From NCBI GenBank assembly GCA_028718445.1, contig JAQULY010000003.1, positions 1 to 35,088 of the forward strand: a stretch of DNA of 35,088 nucleotides, given 5' to 3'. Shown one piece after another: positions 1-9,297 of the stretch. Under the pieces are notes generated by a model that worked only from the letters and a program-made list of their open reading frames with translations, was not told where the DNA came from and ran no database searches. Origin of the DNA: Kiritimatiellia bacterium. Its GTDB lineage: Bacteria; Verrucomicrobiota; Kiritimatiellia; RFP12; JAAYLN01. How positions within the stretch are numbered: position 1 is the stretch's first letter; each line of letters begins with the position of its first letter. A program made the translations under genes and the position numbers.

Positions 1-29
1 CGCCTTCGCCCAAAGCTGCGAGGGCCTTC

Positions 30-1172
30 TCAGAAGCTGTCCCTGAGCCTGACAAACTCGTCCAGCATCGCCATGAAATTGTCGTACGTTGTGTTCATGG
101 CGACCGAATGACTGGGACCGAGGATGAACCCACCCCCGGGAGCACCGCGCTCCATGGCGGTTCTCACAGCGTTCCTGACGTCTTCAGGGGTGCCGACAAT
201 CAGCGCCTCCACGGGAACACCACCCCAGAATGACAACCGGTCGCCAAACATCTGCTTCAATTTCCAGACCTCCATTCCGGCGGTCGTCTGAAGGGACTGA
301 TAGCAGTCAATTCCCGCCTCGATGAACATCTCCATCAAGGGAATGTTGTTGCCGCAGTTGTGGAATATCACCTGCGGCACGGATTTCTTCACGTGAGCGA
401 TCCTCTCTCTCAGGAAGGGGAAACACAACTCCTTGAACATTTGTGGCGACACCCAAGGTCCAGTCGTGCCGGCCATGTCTTGTTCCATGAGCACACCGGG
501 AACGTCCGGTCGGATGAAATACTTGTCGCGCATGTTCTGGGCCGCCACGGACTGCCGATTGGCCGCCACGATGACCTCCGGCTGGGAAGCGTACAGCATT
601 AGTCCGTTTTGCATACCATCCAGAAAGGTCAGGGCTGTGATGCCCCCCGTGGTGCCTGCAACGTAACGATCCTCTCCAAGTTGTTCCACGACGTAGTCAA
701 GGACTTCAAAAATGGACGGATCGGGCGGTGTCACCTCAAGGGGATCGCGAAAATCATCCACCGAATACGTGGTCTGTCCTTGCTGCGGATCGTAAACGCA
801 CTGGATTTCGTTGGTTTGCGGCACAGCCTGGTAAATCCGCCCCGTGCGGTCCTCCCATCGGAGTTCAGCGATCCGCTTGGGCGGGTCGGGATCGTAGTCC
901 GCCGGGGGGAGGAGTTGAGCCTCTTTGGGAAGGAGGATGTCGGCACAATCAATCTTGCGGTAGAAAGCTACCGTGTCTTCCTTCAGGCCCTTGGCCACCT
1001 CATCCCGTCGTCCTTCCCAGAGCGCAACTTGGATCTCGATCTTGTTGCGCACATAGGTGGGATGGCCGAGAACCCGTGCCACCGTGTCATGGTCAACCGC
1101 ATAGAACCCGAGCGGAACGCGGTCCACCGGCGCCCGCGCGATAGCCGCGGTTACTCGTTCCTTGGAATTCAT
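30..1172 (-). CDS. Uroporphyrinogen decarboxylase (URO-D) family protein, probably methyltransferase-like rather than HemE
   Basis: 380 aa ORF; N-term 'MNSKERVTAAIARAPVDRVPLGF', 'VIFHNCGNN' and 'LSFWGGVPVEALIVGTPEDVRNAVR...GGGFILGPSHSV' resemble the URO-D/MtaA-like superfamily; sits at the end of a glycan operon, not with haem genes. Confidence 0.85.
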   Translation of the reverse strand: MNSKERVTAAIARAPVDRVPLGFYAVDHDTVARVLGHPTYVRNKIEIQVALWEGRRDEVAKGLKEDTVAFYRKIDCADILLPKEAQLLPPADYDPDPPKRIAELRWEDRTGRIYQAVPQTNEIQCVYDPQQGQTTYSVDDFRDPLEVTPPDPSIFEVLDYVVEQLGEDRYVAGTTGGITALTFLDGMQNGLMLYASQPEVIVAANRQSVAAQNMRDKYFIRPDVPGVLMEQDMAGTTGPWVSPQMFKELCFPFLRERIAHVKKSVPQVIFHNCGNNIPLMEMFIEAGIDCYQSLQTTAGMEVWKLKQMFGDRLSFWGGVPVEALIVGTPEDVRNAVRTAMERGAPGGGFILGPSHSVAMNTTYDNFMAMLDEFVRLRDSF

Positions 1173-1252
1173 GTTTTCTCTCCATCAGCCGAACAGTGTT
1201 CTTGAGTGTTCTTCATGGCGGGGGATGGGGACATAGAGACTGTGGCGAATCT

Positions 1253-3823
1253 CTATTCGCGGCGAAGCCGCGCGACCGGCTCTGTCTCCAGCGCCGCAAG
1301 GAGCAGCGGCAGGTGTTGGAGCGCGTTGCCGGTGCGGTAGGGCATGCAGCGATGTTCTTCGTTCCAGTTGCCGTCCTCCACGGCGCGGCCGGTGCGGTCC
1401 TGTGCCGCCAGCGCCACGTCCAGCACGCGCCGCCCCCTTTCGGCCCAGTCCCCCGCGGGATCAATCCGGATCAGGTGTGCCAGGCATTCGGCCGTTTTCG
1501 GAAGGCCGACGAAATCGCCCACCAGCACGCGGCAGGCGCCAAATGCCAGCAGGGCCGGCCGGGAGTCGGCTTCCACATCCGGCGGCGGCTCCAAGGCTTC
1601 CAGATCGGCGGTGCTCCACCGCACCGCCCGCTTGAGCGCCGCGAGATAGCGTGCCTCCCCCGTCGCCTGATACAGCCTGAGCAGAGCCATCTGGCAGCCG
1701 CCCTCCGAGTAAGAATCACCGCGTGCCAGCCGACCGTCCTCGTTCTGACGGCGGAGGAGTTCCTCGCCGCTGCCTCGCGCGGCTTCGAGGTACCGCTCAT
1801 CGTGAGTCTCCAGGTAGGCGGCTGCAAGCTCCCATGCGGACCGGAACAGATAGCGGGGGTGAACGGTCTCTTTGGCCACGCCCCACAGCCGGTATCCCTG
1901 CACGGCGGCGCGGGCCAGATGGTCGGCGATCAGCCGCGCGGCCTCCAGTGCCCGCGGGTCGCCCGTGACATGGTAGAGGTCGAAGAAGCCCGAACACCAG
2001 TTGTGGTCAATGTCGAAGCCGGCCCCCGACTTGCGGTGGTGGCCTTCCTGGTGCGCGACCAGCCCCGGACCCGTTTTCCCGTCGGACAAGCGGATGAAGT
2101 CCACCTCCATGTTGTGATGCGCCGACGACAGAAACGCATCGAGCTGCTCGCGCCGGCCCGTTCTCATGAACTGCACGTAGTACCCGCGATGCGTGTCGCG
2201 CTCGTTGTTGTTCCACCAGCCGGCGCGGGGATGGCAGCGGCTGAAAAAGCCGCCGTCCTCGCGCTTGCGCAGGCGCCCCTTGGTGGCTTTGCCCAGTCGG
2301 ACGGTCTGGTAGTGGCGCTGCAGGTCGCCGTAGTCCAGTTCGCCATAGGACCGGTAGAGCCGCTGCATGCGCCGGTCCCACGCGAAGGCGCGGTCAAGCA
2401 TCGTCTCGAAGGGCTGCAGCGTGCCGGAGGCGGGCGGCGCGAGGGGCCCCAGCACGCCGGCGCAGTCGGTTTGGGCGGGGTCAACCCAGGCCAGGGGCGG
2501 CGCGGACCGCTGCGCGTGCCAGGCCCTGCCCTCCGGGGACGCCCCTCCGCCCGTGAATTCCAGGCTGAACGTGTGCGTGCGGCCAATGCCAGCCACCAGC
2601 GCGAAAGTGCCGCGCGACGGCGACGCGCCGGTGAACGACGGAAACGGCATCAGGCACTCGTAGCCTTCCTCGCGCCAGCGCTTGCGCGGGTCGGGCGGTT
2701 CGGGATCGTGGGGGAGGGCGAGGAACGCCGGCAATGCGCGTTCGGGCCAGACCGCGAAAGCGACGGAGTGCTGGCTAATCTCGATTTCCTTGGGGAACGA
2801 TGCCCAGAAGTCCGCCATCCGCCAGAGGATCGCGCCGCGCTGGCCCTGGAGCGAGACCCAGCCGGGAGCGTGGTCGCCGCGCGCGCCGCTGCTGGCGACC
2901 GGATAGATTCCGTAGCCGGGCTCGTCCTGGTACAGGTTGAACGCGTCGTGCGCCGTCTGGAGAAGGAAGTACCGGCTGTCGGGGTCTATCTGATCGTCAA
3001 ACACGTCGTCGAACCCGCAGCCGACCGCGAACCGCGGGAGCGCATCCGCCGGTGCCTTGCTCTCCCCGGGGCCCATGTGCCCCGCCACGTAGCGCGGCCG
3101 CATATCGCACGTGCGGTCAACCTCGAACGGGTGCGGTAGTTCCCAGCGCAAGTCCCTGAAAAACAGTTCCGGCACGTCGCCGGAAGCCGTGTAAGTGACC
3201 GTGGCCTCCACGCGCGCCGTGCCGGCGAAGAAAACCAGCCGCGCGTCCACAAGGAGCGGGGCATTCTCGACGCCCTGGCGCCGCAGCAAGGCGCGCTGCC
3301 GCACAAGCGCGCGATAGGGACCGCGCTCCACCAGCTCGACTTCAGGCGATGTGTCCGCGGCGCTGGAAAACACACGGTCCTCCGCGTCCTTGAGCTGAAA
3401 GCCCCCCTGCCCTTCCCGAATGAGGTCCGTGCCGCCGATCTGCGCGCGGTCAATCAGCGTGCCGCGCTGCAGGCTCACGCGGAAGATGGCCACGCCGGTG
3501 TCGATCTCGATGTGCGATCCCTTCCTCTCGGTTACGACAAGCGCCTGCGCGGCCGACTTGGCTTCGCCCGGTTCCAGAACGACAACGCCCCGCTTGAGAT
3601 CCTCCGGCCCGACCGGGAACGTGACCGAGCCCCACCGCGACGTGTCGTCGGGCCAGACGCCCAGTTCGCGCACCTGCGCCACCACGGCATCCTGGTGGCG
3701 CCGCACGCGCAGCGGGGTGTCGAAGCGAACGTCGCCGCGCGCGAAGGGAACGCCGACGGACACGATTTCTTCCGTCGCGGACGTCACCGCCCCGGAAGTC
3801 AGGAAAAGTTGAATGGGATTCAT
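1253..3823 (-). CDS. PcRGLX/YetA-like (exo-rhamnogalacturonan lyase-like, PL26-type) protein
   Basis: 856 aa ORF; N-terminal beta-rich region followed by an alpha/alpha-type region ('GGWWNNNERDTHRGYYVQFMRTG...DIDHNWCSGFFDLYHVTGDPRALEAA'); no signal peptide. Family call is from memory of the architecture, not a search. Confidence 0.55.
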   Translation of the reverse strand: MNPIQLFLTSGAVTSATEEIVSVGVPFARGDVRFDTPLRVRRHQDAVVAQVRELGVWPDDTSRWGSVTFPVGPEDLKRGVVVLEPGEAKSAAQALVVTERKGSHIEIDTGVAIFRVSLQRGTLIDRAQIGGTDLIREGQGGFQLKDAEDRVFSSAADTSPEVELVERGPYRALVRQRALLRRQGVENAPLLVDARLVFFAGTARVEATVTYTASGDVPELFFRDLRWELPHPFEVDRTCDMRPRYVAGHMGPGESKAPADALPRFAVGCGFDDVFDDQIDPDSRYFLLQTAHDAFNLYQDEPGYGIYPVASSGARGDHAPGWVSLQGQRGAILWRMADFWASFPKEIEISQHSVAFAVWPERALPAFLALPHDPEPPDPRKRWREEGYECLMPFPSFTGASPSRGTFALVAGIGRTHTFSLEFTGGGASPEGRAWHAQRSAPPLAWVDPAQTDCAGVLGPLAPPASGTLQPFETMLDRAFAWDRRMQRLYRSYGELDYGDLQRHYQTVRLGKATKGRLRKREDGGFFSRCHPRAGWWNNNERDTHRGYYVQFMRTGRREQLDAFLSSAHHNMEVDFIRLSDGKTGPGLVAHQEGHHRKSGAGFDIDHNWCSGFFDLYHVTGDPRALEAARLIADHLARAAVQGYRLWGVAKETVHPRYLFRSAWELAAAYLETHDERYLEAARGSGEELLRRQNEDGRLARGDSYSEGGCQMALLRLYQATGEARYLAALKRAVRWSTADLEALEPPPDVEADSRPALLAFGACRVLVGDFVGLPKTAECLAHLIRIDPAGDWAERGRRVLDVALAAQDRTGRAVEDGNWNEEHRCMPYRTGNALQHLPLLLAALETEPVARLRRE

Positions 3824-3839
3824 GGGAAGTGCTCCTTGC

Positions 3840-4667
3840 TCACTCGTTGAGCCGCAGAACCCGCCAGCGCCAGTAGTCCTGTTCCAGCAGGTTCACCTCG
3901 CCCACGAAGAAGGCGCGGTCCTGCGGATTGCGGCCCAGCAGGCCGGGCAGCTTTCGGAGGCGATCATCGATACGGTCGCAGAGGGGATCCCCCCGACGTC
4001 CCGCCGCGCCGGCCGACCATTCACGGCGGATGTCGTCGTAGCTTTGCCGCTTGGCCTGGTACTCAGCCTCCGTCGGCACGGGAACGGGGTTCGTCCGCGA
4101 CAGCCGCACGTCGTCGATGAGCAGGCACACTGTTTCCCCTGCCACGCCATTCAAGATGCGCGCCATGAAGCCGCGCGCAATCCGATCCGTAAGGACGCCC
4201 GAAAGGTCCGTGGTGTAAAGGTAGTGCCATCCGTCATTACTATCTGCGCGCTGCGCAATGTTGGTCCACCCGACAAGGCGGGAATTGTTCCCGCAGAGAA
4301 GGAAGATACCGAGCCCGGGGCCGTGCGAGGTCTCGGGATCCTGTTCAGCGAACTTGAACCAAGCCGAGAGATACACCGGACCCGACGGCAGCGTGACCGG
4401 CTCAGGGAAGAGAAAGTTGGGATAAAAGAAACCGTCCTTGAGGAGATCGGCGCGGAAGAAGAACGCTCCGCTTCCTTCCAGGCCGCTGGTCGGGGCGATG
4501 CCGGTCTCCGTTGCGATTTTGAAGGCATCGCCAGCGATGTTCGGCAAGGACAAAAGCGAAAGCGCGTCGCCGGGCCGTTCGAACCCGTTCGAGTAGATGA
4601 TCGCGTCATTGGTGCCCGCGGACACGGCGAGCGCTGCCATCAGCGCTGCCCCTGTCGCGGCTACCAT
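3840..4667 (-). CDS. Secreted LamG/concanavalin-like hypothetical protein with helical C-terminal tail (paralog of 8287-9297)
   Basis: Signal peptide from ATG at 4667 ('MVAATGAALMAALAVSAG'); a TTG at 4679 would overlap the upstream TGA. Shares 'LLIDDVRLSRTNPVP' and '...QDYWRWRVLRL' with the 336 aa paralog. Confidence 0.7.
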   Translation of the reverse strand: MVAATGAALMAALAVSAGTNDAIIYSNGFERPGDALSLLSLPNIAGDAFKIATETGIAPTSGLEGSGAFFFRADLLKDGFFYPNFLFPEPVTLPSGPVYLSAWFKFAEQDPETSHGPGLGIFLLCGNNSRLVGWTNIAQRADSNDGWHYLYTTDLSGVLTDRIARGFMARILNGVAGETVCLLIDDVRLSRTNPVPVPTEAEYQAKRQSYDDIRREWSAGAAGRRGDPLCDRIDDRLRKLPGLLGRNPQDRAFFVGEVNLLEQDYWRWRVLRLNE

Positions 4668-4675
4668 TCTGGTCT

Positions 4676-7600
4676 TCAAGGCGTTTCTCCGCTGTGCCCG
4701 ACCACATGGAATTCCATCTCGGCTTGCATGCCCGTGGCGGCATCGCGCGCGACAATGCGCCAAGGTCCGACCTGCTCGCTTAAGCAGAAGAATATCTCGA
4801 TGCTTGCGCGCCCGCCGGGCGCCAGTACGTCCTGGTGGTAATGGCGCGCTTCGAGTTTGTCAGGTCCGAACAGCATCACGGAGAACACGTGCCGGCCGGG
4901 CTGCTGCTTCGATTCGGTGGTCAGAATGGCGCTGAACCTGACGGAGTCGCCCTGCTTGACACGGGCCGGTCCCGTCAGCGCGAGTCCGGCGACCCGGTAA
5001 GGGAGGAGGCTGATCAGCCGGCCCCGGTTGGCGGTCAACGCGATTTCCGCCGTATCCGCTTCGCCCAGGTAGGACGCCTGCCTCGCGTCATAAAGATGCC
5101 CTGTCCGGAGGAAGCGAAAGCGACAGGGCTTGCTTTCCCGGTCCAGGAGAAGTGCGTATTCATTGGCGCCGTCGCGGTAGTGTCCGAAGCGCTTCACGGA
5201 CGCCGCGAGTGCCGGCGTCACACCGGCGGCGGACAGGGCCGCGTCAAACGCGCGCGCGAAGCCCGGGCGCCGCTCTTTGTTGTAGCGCAGCGAGCCGCTG
5301 GCCGTGTTGAGCAACAAGGCGGCGCCCTTGCCGGTTTGCTTCCGCTCGTCGCGCGTGCTATTCCCGTCGGCCACCACGGCGGTATCGAACAGGTCGTCCA
5401 GCTGTCCGCGCTCCAGTTTCTTGCCATGCTGGTCCATGATGCCCGGCCGCACGTCCGCGACCAGCATGCCGCCGCCGGCGACATACTGCCGGAGATGTTC
5501 CGCCGCCGCCGGAGAGAGTAGCGTCACGGCGGGCAGCGCGATCAGCTTGTAGCGCGCCAGTCCCTCGCCGCCCGCGTCCATCTCGTCGTGAGGCACGAGG
5601 ACGTTCTCGATCGATCGCTCCCAGCAGAGATCCCGGAAGGCGTCGTAACAGTCCAGGTGTTCGTAGTTCTGGCCCAGAATCCGCGGCCCGTGGCGGCTGG
5701 GTTCGGAGAACACGATGCCGACCTCGGCCGGCACGCGTTCAGCGTTGAAGATCAGCTTGTCCAGTCCCCGCCCGATCTGGTCGAATTCGTGAAAGAACTC
5801 CTTCACGAAGGCGTACCAGCGCACGTCCGGCGTGATGTAGCCCTCCAGGCTGCCGGGCCGGCTGACTTCCCACCCGCCGAACCGGGCGCCGTTCAGGAAG
5901 GTGTCCCAGAAATAATAGGTCTGGCCGGCCCCGCGCTCCAGCGACCAGGCCCAGGCGGCGAACCCGCCTTTCAGCGCCTGGGGGAGATCGAGACTGCGCA
6001 TCAGTTCGGCGGAGATGTTCCGTTTGGCCGTCGGTGCCAGCAGCATCATTTGGACATGGCGGAGCACCGCCAGACTCCCGTTGACGTCCTGCATGTAGAT
6101 GATTCCGGCCCTTCCCGCGGGATCGATTTCGTTCGCCCACCGGACTTGGTCTCCGTAGAAGGCGCCCCAGTCCTCAGCCATATGCAGCTTGTGGTCAACC
6201 CAGCGCGGGTACTGCCCGTTCTTCCGCGCCATCGGGAAGTCGATGGGCGTCGCCTCCGCCCAGTTCGTGACGACGCAGCCCCATGACGCGCCGAGTTTCT
6301 CCAACGTTCCATACTCGCGCTGGAGCCACGTGATGAACCGCGCGTTGCAGTGCGGACACATGCAGGCATCGCTGTTGCCGGGCGAGAACTCGTTCTCGTC
6401 ACCGAGCGAGTAGGCGCCCCCGAACGGTTTCAGGGCGCGTACGGCCATCTGGATGCGGTCGCGGATCTGCTCCCGGATGGCCGGATCGTTGAAGCATGGC
6501 GTGTTGACATTGTTGTCCAGCCGGGTCTGGGCGTGGAAGTGCGCGATGCGGTAGTAGCAGCCCAGATTGTGGCGCGCCGAGGCGCGGGCCTTGCGCAGCA
6601 GGGGGAGGTCGGACTTCAGGTAGTAGGGATTCACACCGACACAGCTCATTTCGACATACCGCTGGTCCGACTTTTCCAGCAGAAGGCCCTCCGCGCGGCC
6701 GATGGGAGTGGGATCCGCGCCGCCCATCCCGATGGGATACCATTCGTCGGCGTCACCCAAGGGAAGCCGGACGGGGAGTTCCACGACGCCTCGGTCCACG
6801 AGACGCTCCCCCTCGCGCCAGTCCGCGACCACGGTGAGCCAGCGGCCGATCCGGTCGCGATGCGCGTAGGTCCACTCGCACTCGGTTTGCCCCTCCCGCA
6901 GGGGAACGGTTTCATCGCACAACAGCCGGTCGTAATTGCCGATCGCGCGCACCTGCAGCGACGCGCCGGCAGGTGCGCCCCCCGCCAGCTCGATGCGGAC
7001 CGCCAGCGTTTCGCCGGGCGCCAGGCTGTCGCGGTCGGCGGCCACGCGGGCAATCCCCCGGTTGCCAGTCACGTCAAACGCTGTCGATCCCCAGTTCACG
7101 GTATTGCCGCCGTCCCGGATCCAGGCATCAACAAAGTACGGCCCTATGGGAAGCGAGGGCGGCAGCGCCAGGACGGCGGCGCCCTGTTCCAAGGGCGTGG
7201 AGTCCTTGTGCAGGACTTTGCCGTCGCCAAGACCGCCGCGCACGGCCCAGTCCACAACCAGGCCGGCGGCCGCCTCAGCGGGACGGACATGCAGCGCGAC
7301 CGTGCTCCCCGCCAATCCATCCAGATCGAACCGGTTGGTCGCGACGCCGGCCGCGTCCCGCATGACGAACCGGTCCAGCAAGACCGACGGCATGCGGTTC
7401 CCGGCCCACAACGCAACCTTGGCCACCAAGGAGTAAGCGTACTCGAACTCCACGGGTTCCGGCTCCCCGGCTCCCGGCCGCTCCGGCGGGACGGCGCTGG
7501 GTTTTGGCAGCGGCGGGGTGAAGCGTCCGTCAGGGAACGAGCCGTAATGCGGAAACAGCTCGCTCAGGATCGCGATTCGCCCCTTGCCAAAGGTGCGCAG

Positions 7601-8290
7601 ATTGATCTTCTTCTCGAACGACTCAATGGAGGAAATCCCTTCCCACGCCCTCAGCCGGTCGAAAGGCACACCCACTGAAAGGAAATGATCGGGGGCGGAT
7701 GCGGCCACGCTCGTCTTCCGGAGCAGAAGATCGACTTCGGGAAGCTCCGAAGAGTAGGTAACAGGCGCGGAATCGCCGGTGTGGTTGTACCTGTTGATGA
7801 TAACCATCCCGGCCCCGTCATGCACCTTTCTGAACAGCCTGTAAATCACTTCGTCAGGGTAAACACGGAAGATGGTCGTCGCCCCCATGAGGATCACATC
7901 GAGATCGTTGGTGATGACGCGGTTGAACTCGGCAAGCTTCACATCCGGCTCGTCGCCCACATAGTTGAAGATCGTCGTACTGGGCGGGAAACCCCATCCG
8001 TAAAGGTAGGGATTGATGAACTCGTAGGCCAGGTCGAGGCGTTGCGCCAGCTCGATCAGGTCGCGCTGGTAGTAGCGGCTGTCGATGGACAGCGCGCGCA
8101 GCGGCCCGCCAACCAGCGGCACGCCCCACGCGACGTGCGGCGTCACAAAATCCCTGGTCAGTTGGTTCCATTCCGGATCGGTCGGACGCGAAGCCGCAGG
8201 GCACAGGGCCGCCGCTCCCCATGCGGTCATGAGAATCGCGGTCTTGAAAAGAGCTTGGAAAGCGGTGGCGGGGGATTTCGACGTTTTCAT
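4676..8290 (-). CDS. Large secreted GH42-like (beta-galactosidase-type) glycoside hydrolase
   Basis: 1204 aa with signal peptide; 'SLGDENEFSPGNSDACMCPHCNARFITWLQREYGTLEKLGASWG' matches the GH42 pattern around the acid/base Glu and CxC..C motif; C-terminal part resembles a trimerisation (glutamine-amidotransferase-like) region plus a beta domain. Confidence 0.75.
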   Translation of the reverse strand: MKTSKSPATAFQALFKTAILMTAWGAAALCPAASRPTDPEWNQLTRDFVTPHVAWGVPLVGGPLRALSIDSRYYQRDLIELAQRLDLAYEFINPYLYGWGFPPSTTIFNYVGDEPDVKLAEFNRVITNDLDVILMGATTIFRVYPDEVIYRLFRKVHDGAGMVIINRYNHTGDSAPVTYSSELPEVDLLLRKTSVAASAPDHFLSVGVPFDRLRAWEGISSIESFEKKINLRTFGKGRIAILSELFPHYGSFPDGRFTPPLPKPSAVPPERPGAGEPEPVEFEYAYSLVAKVALWAGNRMPSVLLDRFVMRDAAGVATNRFDLDGLAGSTVALHVRPAEAAAGLVVDWAVRGGLGDGKVLHKDSTPLEQGAAVLALPPSLPIGPYFVDAWIRDGGNTVNWGSTAFDVTGNRGIARVAADRDSLAPGETLAVRIELAGGAPAGASLQVRAIGNYDRLLCDETVPLREGQTECEWTYAHRDRIGRWLTVVADWREGERLVDRGVVELPVRLPLGDADEWYPIGMGGADPTPIGRAEGLLLEKSDQRYVEMSCVGVNPYYLKSDLPLLRKARASARHNLGCYYRIAHFHAQTRLDNNVNTPCFNDPAIREQIRDRIQMAVRALKPFGGAYSLGDENEFSPGNSDACMCPHCNARFITWLQREYGTLEKLGASWGCVVTNWAEATPIDFPMARKNGQYPRWVDHKLHMAEDWGAFYGDQVRWANEIDPAGRAGIIYMQDVNGSLAVLRHVQMMLLAPTAKRNISAELMRSLDLPQALKGGFAAWAWSLERGAGQTYYFWDTFLNGARFGGWEVSRPGSLEGYITPDVRWYAFVKEFFHEFDQIGRGLDKLIFNAERVPAEVGIVFSEPSRHGPRILGQNYEHLDCYDAFRDLCWERSIENVLVPHDEMDAGGEGLARYKLIALPAVTLLSPAAAEHLRQYVAGGGMLVADVRPGIMDQHGKKLERGQLDDLFDTAVVADGNSTRDERKQTGKGAALLLNTASGSLRYNKERRPGFARAFDAALSAAGVTPALAASVKRFGHYRDGANEYALLLDRESKPCRFRFLRTGHLYDARQASYLGEADTAEIALTANRGRLISLLPYRVAGLALTGPARVKQGDSVRFSAILTTESKQQPGRHVFSVMLFGPDKLEARHYHQDVLAPGGRASIEIFFCLSEQVGPWRIVARDAATGMQAEMEFHVVGHSGETP

Positions 8291-9297
8291 GGCAGACTCC
8301 CCGTGATGTCAAGGACCTTCAATCTCCAGTACCGCTGCTTGAGGTCGTGCAACCGGGACACAAACGACGCCGAGGCATCCGCAGCGTCGTCAGCTTCGGC
8401 CCGTTCGCCCAGGACCTCGACCTCGTCGGCGAGAGCGGCATTGGCCCGCCGGTCCGCCTCAGCGGCATCCCTGACGGCCAGCGATCGGAATTCCGGCAGG
8501 ATCGTCCGGCAAGCCGCGTGAGCGGCGCGGATCTCGGCGGCCCCGAGGGGTGGAAGGGGATTGGCGCGCGTCAGCCGGATATCGTCGACCAGCAACTCCA
8601 GGTTGCGCCCGGCCGTTACGTTGTTCAGGTGCATTGTCACCGCGTAGACGCACTTGCCCTCGGCCTCGATGCGCACCAGCTTTCCGTCCTTGCGTGGGGC
8701 CCGTTGCGCCGCTGCCATCATGTCCGCGTTGACGTCCGGCGACCAGAGGTACACCCAGCCGCTGTCCGTTTCCCGGTTGAGGTGCGTGGGCATCGTGTAC
8801 CCCTTGTACACCCGGAGGCCTTCTTCGTCAGCAACCGGCGAGAAATCGGGCCGCGTGTGCAGCCGCCCCATGAGTGGATTCGAGTCGTTCGGAAATTCCC
8901 CCCACAGGAGCAGGTACGGGCGGATGGACGCTTCCGGATCCTTGTCCAGGATGCGGACCCATCCCGAAAGGTAAAGCGGCGCGTCCACGCACAGCGGCGC
9001 GGGGAGGTAAAACGTCGGCAACGCGTAGCCGTCCTTCCCGAATTCCAGCACGAGGCGCAGGACATGGGTTCCCGAGGGCGCGTCGGCCCGCTGTTCGACG
9101 GCTTGGTGCACGATGCGCGGTGCGCTGCTTCCCATGAATCCCATGCCGTCCGGCTTCTCCCCGAACGCGAAACGCGGACGGTCCGCGGCCGATTCGAAGT
9201 CCGCTCGGAAGAGAACCGTCGAGGCACCAACGCCCGCCCGCGCGATCAGCATTCCCGCGCACATCACCGCCCGCATCAGGCATACTCCTGCGCTCAT
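8287..9297 (-). CDS. Secreted LamG/concanavalin-like hypothetical protein with helical C-terminal tail
   Basis: 336 aa, signal peptide 'MRAVMCAGMLIARAGVGAS'; 'LLVDDIRLTRANPLPPLGAAEIRAAH...LKQRYWRLKVLDI' parallels the 307 aa ORF; 4-nt ATGA overlaps with both neighbours. Confidence 0.7.
   Translation of the reverse strand: MSAGVCLMRAVMCAGMLIARAGVGASTVLFRADFESAADRPRFAFGEKPDGMGFMGSSAPRIVHQAVEQRADAPSGTHVLRLVLEFGKDGYALPTFYLPAPLCVDAPLYLSGWVRILDKDPEASIRPYLLLWGEFPNDSNPLMGRLHTRPDFSPVADEEGLRVYKGYTMPTHLNRETDSGWVYLWSPDVNADMMAAAQRAPRKDGKLVRIEAEGKCVYAVTMHLNNVTAGRNLELLVDDIRLTRANPLPPLGAAEIRAAHAACRTILPEFRSLAVRDAAEADRRANAALADEVEVLGERAEADDAADASASFVSRLHDLKQRYWRLKVLDITGSLP

Noticed and set aside
1245-1272. Overlapping hairpins GCGAAT-CTCT-ATTCGC and CGCGGC-GAA-GCCGCG at the 3' end of the 856-aa gene
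   Set aside because: Short, partly coding and without a U-tract; not strong enough to call a terminator or attenuator.
1196-3139. 647-aa plus-strand ORF
   Set aside because: Antisense shadow of the 856-aa minus-strand gene; low-complexity Arg/Ala/Gly-rich translation, typical of high-GC antisense frames.
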